Source: Diadema setosum
Taxonomy: Eukaryota; Echinodermata; Echinoidea; Diadematoida; Diadematidae
Length of the DNA stretch: 64,000 bases
Direction of reading: 5' to 3'
Assembly (NCBI RefSeq): GCF_964275005.1
Contig: NC_092701.1
Location: 31,559,919 to 31,623,918, forward strand
Shown here: positions 1-10,318 of the stretch, in pieces
Layout: every line of letters starts with the position of its first letter
How positions within the stretch are numbered: the stretch's first letter is position 1
The notes under the pieces: generated by a model
Told to the model about the DNA's origin: nothing
Databases searched by the model: none
What the model saw: only the letters and a program-made list of their open reading frames with translations
Made by a program: the position numbers and the translations under genes

Positions 1-169
1 CATTGGCGGATGCTGATTTTTTCACTTAAATTTCCCTGTTCTTGACTGATAGTGGGGTGCCCTGGCACTCAGTCATTTCAAATTCATGTAAAAGTTTCAA
101 TTTTGGTACCAAATTGAAGGTTATGATTTGTAGAACAATTTTGGTTCGAGTGTCAAGCATGTATCATAA

Positions 170-1300
170 AAAATTCAAAATGGCCGCCAAAATCCAAAAT
201 GGCCGCCAATTTCAAGGTTTTTTTTCGCATTATGACTCGTAACTCTTGTACTATTGAGTCTAGAATGAAGATTTTGCTCTCTATACCTATGATTGCACAT
301 GTCAGGAATTGAATACGAGTAAAATAAACACATTTAGAGCACATCTTCAATTCAAAATGGCCACCAAAATCCAAGATGGCTGCCGTTTTCAAGCTTATTT
401 GCAGTATGACTCGTAACTCTTGTAGTATTGAGTGTAGAATGGAGATTTTGGTCTCTATACCTATGATTACACATGTGAGGAATTGAATAAAAATAAAACG
501 AACACAATTAGAGCACATCTTCTAGTCAAAATGGCCGCCAAAATCCAAGATGGCTGCCATTTTCAAGCTATTTTGCGTTGTGACTCGTAACACCTGTACT
601 ATTGAGTCTGGAATGGAGATATTTGTCTCTACACCTTTGACTACACATGTGAGGAAGTGAATATGAATAGAATTAACGCATTAGAGCACATCTTCTATTC
701 AAAATGGCTGCTAAAATCTAAGATGGCTGCCATTTTCAAGCTACTTTGCATAGCGACTCATAACTCTTGTACTATTGAGTCTAGACTTTAGATTTTGGTC
801 GCTATGCCTATTATTGCACGTGGCAGGAATTGAATAGAAATAAAATGATCACAAGTAGAGCACATCCTCTATTCAAAATGGCCGCCAAAATCCAAGATGG
901 CTGCCATTTCAAGCTTATTTGCTTTATGACTCGTAACTCTTGTACTATTAAGTCTAGAATTTACATTTTGGACTCTATACCTATGATTGCATGCATTATC
1001 AATTGAATGAAAATAAAACGAACACAATTAGAGCACATCTCCAATTCAAAATGGTCGCCAAAATCGAAGATGGCTGCCATTTTCAAGCTTATTTGCAATG
1101 TGCTCGTAACTTTTGTACTATTGAGTCTAGAATGGAGATTTTGGTCTCTATACCTATGATTGCATGTGTGGGGAATCAAATAAAAAAAAAAAAACCCACA
1201 CAATTGGTGCATGCATTCAATTCAAAATACCAACCAAATCCAAGATGGCTGCCACTTTCAAGTTTCCTTTTTTTCCGCATCATGCCTCATAAGATTCATA
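170..1300. repeat. Subterminal tandem array, about 6.5 copies of a 175-bp unit
   Basis: The phrase GACTCGTAACTCTTGTACTA recurs at about 234, 409, 581, 754, 927 and 1101, and each unit holds AAAATGGCCGCCAAAATCCA followed by an ATGGCTGCCATTTTCAAG-like half. The unit extends the left terminal repeat of the transposon, so it is a subterminal array. Short ORFs here on both strands are not genes. Confidence 0.85.
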
Positions 1301-1469
1301 CTTATGCTATTGGTAATAACAGTCTCTCCACCCATTTTATTTACTTGTATGAGGAATTGACTGCTAAACAAATAGACATCATGGGGGCATATCTTCTTTC
1401 ATTATTACATAAACAGTTGCTCTAAGAAATCTGTCCACAATGCATTAAAGTAACAGAATGGTTGACAAA

Positions 1470-4400
1470 TTATCCAAATATACATATTTTTGTGGTCGCA
1501 TTGAAAATGTTGTAGTCTAGCAACTTCTGGCATGTAAACACAATCTGACATGTGCACTTCAGCTTTGTCTTAACACATTTGCACTGAGAGCAGGCATTTG
1601 GGCAGGTGCACTTCGCATCCAGGTGAAAAACATCCTTAACGAGGAGTAGCATGGTCCAATAAATGGGAAGCAGCTTGCCGTCTTCTTTTTTCCATCCATG
1701 GTTCATTGGCCAGGTTGTTGGCAGGCATCACTAACATTAAGGCTGGCTTCCAACGACGCTTGAAAACTGGCCTAGTGCTCATGGATCTTTCATCAGCATA
1801 CGGCAGTGTGGAGACGAGGTCTCCTTCTGAAATTTTCTCAAATCCTGAATTGCCAGACTACTCTGCGCTGCTTGTCTTTGGTCTAAAATTCAGGGTCACT
1901 CTGGGTAAACAGACCAGCTCTGTGTTGGTTCTGTGTTGGTTCCATTCCTTTTCAACACATACAGGAGTGACATGCCCACCACTTCATCCAGGAAATTTAC
2001 TTATGCAGGTGACCTCGCCCTTACATCTCAAGGAAGGTCCTTGGATGACATCAGCCAAGTCCTAACCCAAGGTCTGAAGACAATGGAGGAGTACTTCACC
2101 TTCTAGAGACTTAGCGCCAACACTTTGAAGACTACCATTACTGCTTTCCATTTTAGTAACCATCTTGCCAAAGCTAAGCTGAAGGTTGCCTTCTGTGGCA
2201 AGCCTGGAAGCATTAAGGAGTTTCCAAAGGACCTTGGATGTTAGACCGCACTCTCACTTTCCAAGAACACCTAAAGAGAGTTGCAGACAAGTTGAAATCA
2301 TGGGTCAACATCATCAGGAAACTCGCAGGAAACACTTGGGGTTCAAAAGCCAGTACTCTCCGTACTGTAACACTGGCCCTCGCCTACTCAACTGCAGAGT
2401 ACTGCTCGTCTTCGTTGGCCAAAAGCTGCCACACGAAATGAGTGCACTCAAGTCTACCCTCTTCACTGGCTACCTGTTTTGGCACACATCACTCCCCCCT
2501 TCCTACGCAGGATGGAAAGGATGGTAAGTGTCGCCAATGCCATCAATGCTGACCCTGACCTCCAAATCCACGACGACCTGAACAACTTGCCATCAATGCG
2601 CCTGAAATAACGCAGCCAGTCTAGATTTTCCTTCCATCACGCTGGAACACATTGACTCCAAAAGTGAATGGCGCAGATGCTGGTCTGTTGCTGTCTCGAA
2701 CACAACTCAAGTCACATGCAACACCATCACTGACCTGACTTTAAAGCCAGAGGGCTTCAACCTCCCTCAGAAACAGTGGCTCACCCTAAACCTCATCTGA
2801 AACCTCCATGCAAGGACATATGTCACCGTCTACACAAATGGGGTTCTTGGCTAGCCCAGCGTGTGACTGTGGCCATCCTTTCCAAACTCTGTGCCACATT
2901 GTGGAAGACTGCCACCTGCCGAAGTTCCCATCAGGGCTCACAGAACTTATTCAAGCAAGTACGCGATGCTACCCTGAACTGGATCTGCATCTTAGATATC
3001 AACCTATAAGTCTATAACCCCTCATCTACGACAGGAGAAAAGATAGACATGTGGGCTGTTACCCAGGCATTCGATTAAAAAATAATTCTCTTAGATGTGG
3101 ATACAAAACATCTCTGGATGGAGGAATTCTCTCCACGTCCATAGTCTTCTGTGAGAACAACTTTACTTGGACGAGGTCAACATCATTGTCTTCACGTGAT
3201 TCAGTAAAGTAAAGGACTGTCAACAATACTTGCAAATTGTCCCATGGGAACGGCATTTCATGCATCAACATGCAGCGGGATCGCTTACCCTTGAACTTGA
3301 AGGAAGAAGTACTATCTGATCCAGTTCATGCGTGGAAAAGGGTCATGGTATGCACACTGTCGCACCCAGGTTTGTTGCTATACTGTTCAGGGAGATCATT
3401 TAGTTGTATTTCTCATTTTGAAGGAGATCCAGATTTCTTTAGTCGGTTTCGACTAGAGCGTTGATGTGATGGAAATCACTTAGAAGGATTGTGACAACAT
3501 TTTTATAGTGTCTCCAGTATACATCATTCCAAGTGATGAAGAATAGAGAGCATTGGGCAGATGTACTATGACGTGTGTCAATTTGCACTGATCTATCGGT
3601 GAACCGTTGCCAGCATGGAGCACTTGATTGCCTGACATGACATAGACACTCTGTCATCAGCAAAATGCTCTCCTATGATCTTACTGGACAAGAATGAGAA
3701 TAAAGATCCTCCTTGTTGCTAGAAACTTTTGACATGACAATTTCCCAGAATTATTGCGGAACCAGATACTCGTCATGTGCCCTTTCCACGTTATTCTCTT
3801 GTCCCTCCTTTGCTTGATACTGGTCCCAGACAATCTCTAATCTTGACAATCACTTCAAGTTGTGGCAAATACCTGGGCAGAACATCTTGTTTAAATCTGA
3901 TGAAAAGTTGTTGCCTCGGATAGTATAGTAGGAAAGGTCAGCTGCCTTTTTATGCAAGCTTGTACAATGCTTGGTTAACTACCAACACAGGGACTTGGTG
4001 TAGGTCGTGGTGCGCAGTTTTCTCTTTCACCCGTTTCACTCCATGTGAAATCATTCATGGAGAGGCGGCCTTTTCATGGTAAAGTGGCAAGGAGGCTTCA
4101 ATGTTTTGCTTTTTCTTTTTTTCTTTTTTTTTTTGGGGGGGGGGGGTCCCTGGTTGTCCAACAGTGTTGAGCTGCATGGTAGGAAGACTATGACGCTGGA
4201 GTGTGTATTTCTTTATCTTAGGATGTCATATAACTGCAGTCATCCATGCCTGTTCGTGCTGTTTCTCCTCATCAAGCAAATTCGTTACTACTGCAAACGG
4301 TTGCGCATCTTTCATGGGAGGTTGGGTGACATAATTTTGGCCCACTGGTGGTGCAAACATGTACGAACGAGGAAGGATGGGTTCACTGCTGCATGTTCCT

Positions 4401-5733
4401 GCTTTCTATGAGTTGATTCGTAAGCATTCTCTGTCCAACCCAGGCTTTTGTGATGAGTTAAACTGAAATATTAAGACGCCAGTTCCCTGGAAGGATGAGC
4501 TTTATTGCAGTACGTGGTGTGGGACTGTGATCCAGGTTATCCAGGACTGAAACTGTGAAAATGTCTTGATGCAATTTGTAGCACAGTCTATACAAGTTTT
4601 GTTCCTTGTTTAATCTGCAACAGCCAACGACAGCCTCTGCAAATCTAGATTCAGTGCTAAGGACTTTATTGTGTGACACGCTGAGACTATACTTGTTAAG
4701 TAGTTCCACTAAGGAGGTTCGAGAGAATGGAGCCACATTGTCTTATTTTCTTTGAAACAATGTTTGTGAAAGAATTGATGAAATAAGAATCAAAATTACT
4801 CGACTGGACTTGCCACTAAGCTTACATGATAATCTATAAGGAACTATACTTGATCATTGTACCACGGAATGAAGCAGAAAATGATAAAATCTGCTTTCCT
4901 GGAGGACACAGTTTCAAACATTTCGCATGATATAGCTCTGATTTACCCTTTTTCACATATTTCTGGACAGGATTGACTTTAGTTATATGATTATGTTTTA
5001 TCATTAGGTGAAATTTCAGGTCTTTGATGATTTGACTGTCCATCTATTGAAAACTGACAGCTCATTATATAATTCAAGCCAGTTGGAACACCATGCTCTT
5101 GAACTTCCTTGGTTCTACAGTCCAGCTTCTTGCTCCTTGTTTGGGAAAGCAATCTGAGGAACAAAAACTCTGAAAGAGGCAGCTCACAATTCAGATTCGC
5201 AGAAAGAGAAGTTATATTTAGCATGGCTTTCTGACTCACAGAGTATCTTCCGGAATTCTCTTTATGGCATTGATTTGGGTTTTGAGAGGAGTTGACGGAA
5301 GAAATACAGATGTTCTTTGGAACCTTTTGGGGAAAAAAAAAAATCATCAAACCTGAATGCGGTTTCTTCATCCCAAACAGCTTTATTGAGAATAAATGCT
5401 GCCATTGATACTATACGTACTGCCTCATCCACGTGGTGTTCGAGTTGTATCTGATATGACCTTTTTAGCATCTTTTAACAAACGATTTAAACTAGGTCTT
5501 TCCTCTGTCAAACTAGGGATGTGTTCTGGTATTCTTTCCTCTAGGCGTGTATGGTTGACAGTTTTCTTGATTACATATTGTTCTAATGTTTCAGTCATCA
5601 TATCCGTCACATCAGGATTTGTACAACTTGTTGTCTCAGATAGATGAAAGCAGGTTTTTTTATCACAATAGTCACGTGGGTGCGCTAGCAGTTCCAAGAC
5701 CTTTCTTTGGAGTATAATGCCTCTGTAAAACAT
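1470..5733 (-). pseudogene. Decayed minus-strand gene inside the transposon, interrupted by a LINE fragment
   Basis: Read right to left, successive short frames carry pieces that look like one large protein: a leader part (5425-5733), ...VSVLDNLDHSPTPRTA (4458-4736), ...SQKTMDVERIPPSRDVL (3059-3271) and a cysteine-rich end CTCPNACSQCKC (1470-1706). From memory these resemble an uncharacterised invertebrate protein that recurs in many genomes, with a DNIDHNPSS-like motif and a zinc-binding-like C-terminus; I cannot name it. It may be the element's own protein. It is broken by many stops and frame changes and by the insertion at 1708-3012. Confidence 0.45.
1708..3012 (+). mobile_element. Non-LTR retrotransposon (LINE) reverse-transcriptase fragment
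   Basis: In plus-strand frames: GFQRRLKTGLVLMDLSSAY (RT block A), FTYAGDLALTSQG (the YxDD box changed to YAGD), MLDRTLTFQEHLKRVADKLK with KLAGNTWGSKASTLRT, and a C-terminal part with CDCGHPFQTLCHIVEDC (zinc-knuckle-like CCHC) and LNWICILDINL. This order is typical of Jockey/CR1-like LINE ORF2 C-terminal halves. It is 5'-truncated, frame-shifted and has stops. It sits inside the minus-strand gene remnant, so it inserted later. Confidence 0.75.
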
Positions 5734-6234
5734 GGAGCTATTGACCCCCTATTCATCGAATGTGCTGAAAATGTAATTTAGGACATTTCTGGAAGATTTC
5801 GCTGTAATTCTTTCCTTATTATCATTTCCTTGTGATTATTTCATTTTTTATATACATTTTGTCTCTAAATAATTGTATTTTTTTTTTGGAAAAAAGCTTA
5901 AAAAATGGAATTTATGTAAATTTATGCAAATTAAGCAAAGGCATTAATTGTTTTTGTTTCTAAATGTGTCCAATAATCTCATTACCCTTGAAAATATCAG
6001 GTTCAGCACTTAAATCACTTCAAATGGAGAGTTTTATCCAATTTTTTGACAAAAGTCTAGAAGTTGGTGGCCATCTTGGATTTTGGTGGCCATTTTGAGT
6101 ATTTCTTACTTGTGTGCTTGACACTCAAACCAAAATTGATCTATAGACAATTACCTTTACAATGGTACCAAAAATTAACTTTTACATCAACTTGAACTGA
6201 AAATCAAAAATAACACATGCAAGGTCCCCCACTA
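5677..6234. repeat. Inner copy of the transposon's right end
   Basis: About 560 bp nearly identical to 8164-8721, ending in the same CCCCACTA terminus, in direct orientation. After it comes unrelated sequence (6235-7975) and not a TGA target copy. Confidence 0.8.
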
Positions 6235-7975
6235 TTACGCACATCACCTGAGACGCGCTGCATTGACGCTTGATAAACAGCAGCAGCGGCTTCAGGGACA
6301 GCGCGTCTCTGGTGATGTGTGTCTTTTGCCTGAGACGCGCTGCCTTTGAAGATGTTGTTGTTGTTTATCAAGCGTTTTGATTGTGAGATCATGTTGTTGC
6401 CAAATTTTTACCTCCATAAAATAATCCTTATTACTCTAAAATCTCGTTCTTCAAAATAATCCCCTTAATCGAAAAAAAGCTACGACTATAATTTTTAAAT
6501 CTTTTTAAGATAATAAAGATACCACTACCTTTGGAAATGAATGATGTTCCTAGGTGTACTGGGTTTGTACTTAGCTCTCTTTTGTATCGTCATGTAGGGT
6601 AGCCATAATGTGTCCATTTTTATCGCGCGCCTTCGTATCTTGTTATCTACTATCTTTGGTAGAAGTACAGATTTGCGGGCACGCGCGCTCTGCAGTACTC
6701 GCGCGCTATCGGTAAAGGTACGGTAACAACGGTACGGTACGGTAAAAGTTGTGCCAACGGTAAGCCCTCTCTTTACGTGAGTATTTTCCCGGTAGTCATG
6801 TCAGCTTTGCAACGGTTTTCAAACGGTAATGCCTGAATGAAAGCAGATCGGTAAGACAATATTTTACCAGTAAGGAACGGTTTTCCCGGTAGAGCATTTT
6901 AATACTTCATAGCGGTAGTGTAGCATACTGTACACATGAATGTATGCCATTTATACATGCATAAAATTTGCTATATATGAATGACTGCAGATCTGACACC
7001 GTAACAGAATGCCTGATCACATTTATATAATCATATATAATAATATATATATTCACATATATATTCATATATTCATATAATCATATATTCATATATTCAT
7101 ATATTTATATATTCATATATTCATAGTATGGACCTGTTGATCATTTGTGATTATTTGTAATTATTTGTAATTATACAGTTACAGACAAGCTTGATTTCAC
7201 ATAGACCATGCACAAAGTACAGCCGGGCCAAAAGCGGGGCCTAAGGCCGGACCCAAGGCCACGGGCCTTAGCCCAGAACCAGGGGCCCAGAGCCCAAGTG
7301 GGCCCAGGCCCGGGGGCCCAGGTCCAGGGGCCCGGTGGCCCAGGGGCCCTAGGCCGGGCCGAGGCCAGGAGCCTAAGTGCTGGCCCAAGGCAGGGGGCCC
7401 AGCCAGGGGCCACCAGACTGAGACCACTAAGAGTACCAGTCATGACTTGCTGTGATAATGATGTGACAGGCCTGTGCATACACATATTATGTAAATACAC
7501 TGTACAGGGCTGTGCATATTATGTAAATACACTGTACACTAACTATACACAGCCCAGTCGCTGTATGAATCGCGACAGGGCTGTACCTGAGCAGCCCACA
7601 ACACAGAGCAAACACAAAGCAAATTCTACGATTGCATTTAGTTTTGATACTTGACATCATTTTTTGTCACCTCAAACGCATCAAAGACAATCTTTATTAA
7701 TGAGACTTCATACCGTACCTATTTTCCTGGGGTTATTTGTGGGAATTCTGCGATCTGGGCACTATTCGCAAATCTAACAACATGTGAAAATATCAACTCC
7801 TGATCATGTAACCTGCATGTGTACATTTCTGTGTTCACTGCTGTATTCCATGAACATGAATTCAACAATTATTGTTATATCCTGTAATATGAGCTGCCAG
7901 GACAAAACTCACATACGCTCTGATTCTGTATAGCAATCACTTTCAAAGCAATGTATTGATACATTGCTTTGAAAG
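6235..7975. other. Unrelated spacer between the duplicated right ends: hairpins, CGGTA cluster, AT repeats, GC-rich island
   Basis: It contains an inverted pair CACATCACC..GAGACGCGCTG (6240-6260 with 6299-6319), many CGGTA/ACGGT words (6711-6900), TATATTCA-type repeats (7020-7130), a GGGCCC-rich island (7208-7420), a tandem pair around TATTATGTAAATACACTGTA (7482-7545), and a perfect 20-bp palindrome (7936-7979). No gene seen. Confidence 0.7.
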
Positions 7976-8721
7976 TGATAATTTCATTTTTTATATACAT
8001 TTTGTCTCTAAATAATTATCTTTTAAGGAAAAAAGCTTAAAAATGGAATTTATGTAAATTTATGCAAATTAAGCGAAAGGCATTAATTGTTTTTATTTCT
8101 AAATGTGTCCAATAATCTCATTACCCTTGAAAATGTCAGGTTCAGCACTTAAATCACTTCAAATGGGTGCGCTAGCAGTTCCAAGACCTTTCCTTGGAGT
8201 ATAATGCCTCTGTAAAACATGGAGCTATTGACCCCCTATTCATCGGATGTGCTGAAAATGTATTTCAGGACATTTCTGGAAGATTTCGCTATAATTCTTT
8301 CCTTATTATCATTTCCTTGTGATTATTTCATTTTTCATATACATTTTGATCTAAATAATTGTATTTTTTTAAGGAAAAAAGCTTAAAAAATTGAATTTAT
8401 GTAAATTTATGCAAATTAAGCAAAAGGCATTAATTGTTTTTATTTCTAAATGTGTCCAATAATCTCATTACCCTTGAAAATATCAGGTTCAGCACTTAAA
8501 TCACTTCAAATGGAGAGTTTTATCCAATTTTTTGACAAAAGTCTAGAAGTTGGCCGCCATCTTGGATTTTGGCGGCCATTTTGAGTATTTCTTACTTGTG
8601 TGCTTGACACTCGAACCAAAATTGATCTATAGACAATTACCTTTACAATGGTGCCAAAAATTAAACTTTTACATCAACTTGAATTGAAAATCAAAAATAA
8701 CACATGCAAGGCCCCCCACTA
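7976..8721. repeat. Third partial copy plus outer copy of the transposon right end
   Basis: 7976-8164 repeats part of 8330-8515 and starts at the palindrome at 7936-7979. It is followed by the full outer right end (8164-8721) with the terminal repeat and CCCCACTA. Confidence 0.75.
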
Positions 8722-8724
8722 TGA

Positions 8725-9806
8725 GAGGCAAAACAAAGATAGACAGTTTCCTTTATAGTTCTAAAGGAATAGGGAAATAAGCGTTGGTCGTTACAAGGAA
8801 ATCTATACGCTTGTATCAATCAGGTGTGTAGATATAAGTCACTGATTACATGACTGGGAAGAGAGGGCTTCTATAGTTGCGGATATGAAACTGAATCGTT
8901 TTCTCCAAGGAGTATAATGCTTATCTTTTGTTAGATTTATAAATAGCTGAACAGGCGTATTCATAACCCTTCCTTGTATAATTCCAAAGAGCGTTTGTTT
9001 GTTGTTGTTGTTTTTTATTGTACAGCACCCATCAGTCAATAGCGTTTAGAGATTTTCTTATGGTTCTTTCCCTAAGACTGTCTGTAGAACTGCAATAGTA
9101 GGAATAGGTTGTGAGGAAACCATTGTGTTACATGATACTGTTACGTGTATTATCAGTCATGTCAGTGCGTTTCTTTTGCAACCGTATCGAACGTGCCTAA
9201 TAGTGTATAAAGTTCAGTATACTGTCACCACAATGATTATGAACTTTAGATCCTTCATTCTTAAAGGCTGTCGAATGACTTTCGACTGCGTGCTGTCGAA
9301 ATAGCTGATAACCAACAGTCATAGTCAGCTTTACTTCATACCTTTTGTCGTCCAGAGTTTTCTATTGAAGGATTCTCGTGTACAAGTTCTCTGGTTCGTT
9401 TTGTAGAAAAATTGTGCTTATCGCATTCACAATGAATCAAGATGATATGAGCAAGGTGAAACTCAGAAGTCCATATCTATACTCTGCAACCTCATCCACT
9501 TCGCACATTTCTTGGCAGTCTTATATTTAGCATCTCGCTGTTTACATCTGTCACTATACACGTGCATGTACTGAAAGATAAATCTGCAAACACTCATATC
9601 GGAACTATTTCAGTTCCGACATTACTCCGTATTTCAAACGTTTTGTTACATGACAATTAATACAGTTATTGCCGATAAGGCTGATTCTTTATTATTGTCA
9701 AAGCGCTTAGAGCTCAAATTATCTTTAAAACTGTATATGTGAATACGTTAATGTATGATCTATAAAGGCAACCATTATTGAAAATAAAAGTTTATATCCT
9801 TCACAG
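8725..9806. other. Gene A intron between exons 7 and 8
   Basis: Matches 37842-38921 of gene B almost base for base. No gene. AATAAA occurs about 22 nt before the exon 8 acceptor in all three genes. Confidence 0.7.
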
Positions 9807-10124
9807 TTAAGGATCAACACTCTTCAGCCCCACACGTGAACCTACTGACGGTGATGGGTGGGACAGTGGGAGGAACTGTTGTGATTCTCTTTTTGGTATT
9901 TGGTGTCATTATACTGGCCAAGCTGTGCAGTAGAAAGAAAGGTAGGCCTATGATTACATTACCTATTCATGTTCCCATCCCATCAGTTTCTTACCAACGT
10001 CTTGTCCCCACCGTAGGCCTTAATATGGTAATATTTTCCAAAACTCGTTCCTCACACTCTTTCTTCATTTCTCCATCGACCTCTCTTTCTTCTCCCCACC
10101 CGTCCACCTTCTCTCTCTCTCCCT

Positions 10125-10155
<31 letters not shown>

Positions 10156-10187
10156 CATATATATATATATATATATGTATATATTCA

Positions 10188-10247
<60 letters not shown>

Positions 10248-10268
10248 TACTATATGAGATATACATGC

Positions 10269-10318
<50 letters not shown>

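Larger units (their letters stand above)
50..8721. mobile_element. 8.7-kb DNA transposon with long terminal inverted repeats, inserted in gene A intron
   Basis: The ends read TAGTGGGG and CCCCACTA, and the outer 150 bp or so form an imperfect inverted repeat (both ends carry ATTTTGGTTCGAGTGTCAAG). The element is flanked by TGA (47-49 and 8722-8724), while gene B has a single TGA at the matching place (37839-37841), an exact empty site. A 3-bp duplication fits CACTA/CMC, Academ or Harbinger-type transposases; the superfamily is not settled. Inside are a 175-bp tandem array, a decayed minus-strand gene, a LINE fragment and a duplicated right end. Confidence 0.85.

Noticed and set aside
7208-7654. 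148-codon open frame over the GC-rich island
   Set aside because: Composition is Gly/Pro/Ala/Arg from GGGCCC repeats, and the opposite strand is equally open; no gene features.
50-8721. Polinton/Maverick element
   Set aside because: No polymerase B, integrase or capsid motifs are seen, the ends do not start with AG, and the target duplication is 3 bp rather than 6.
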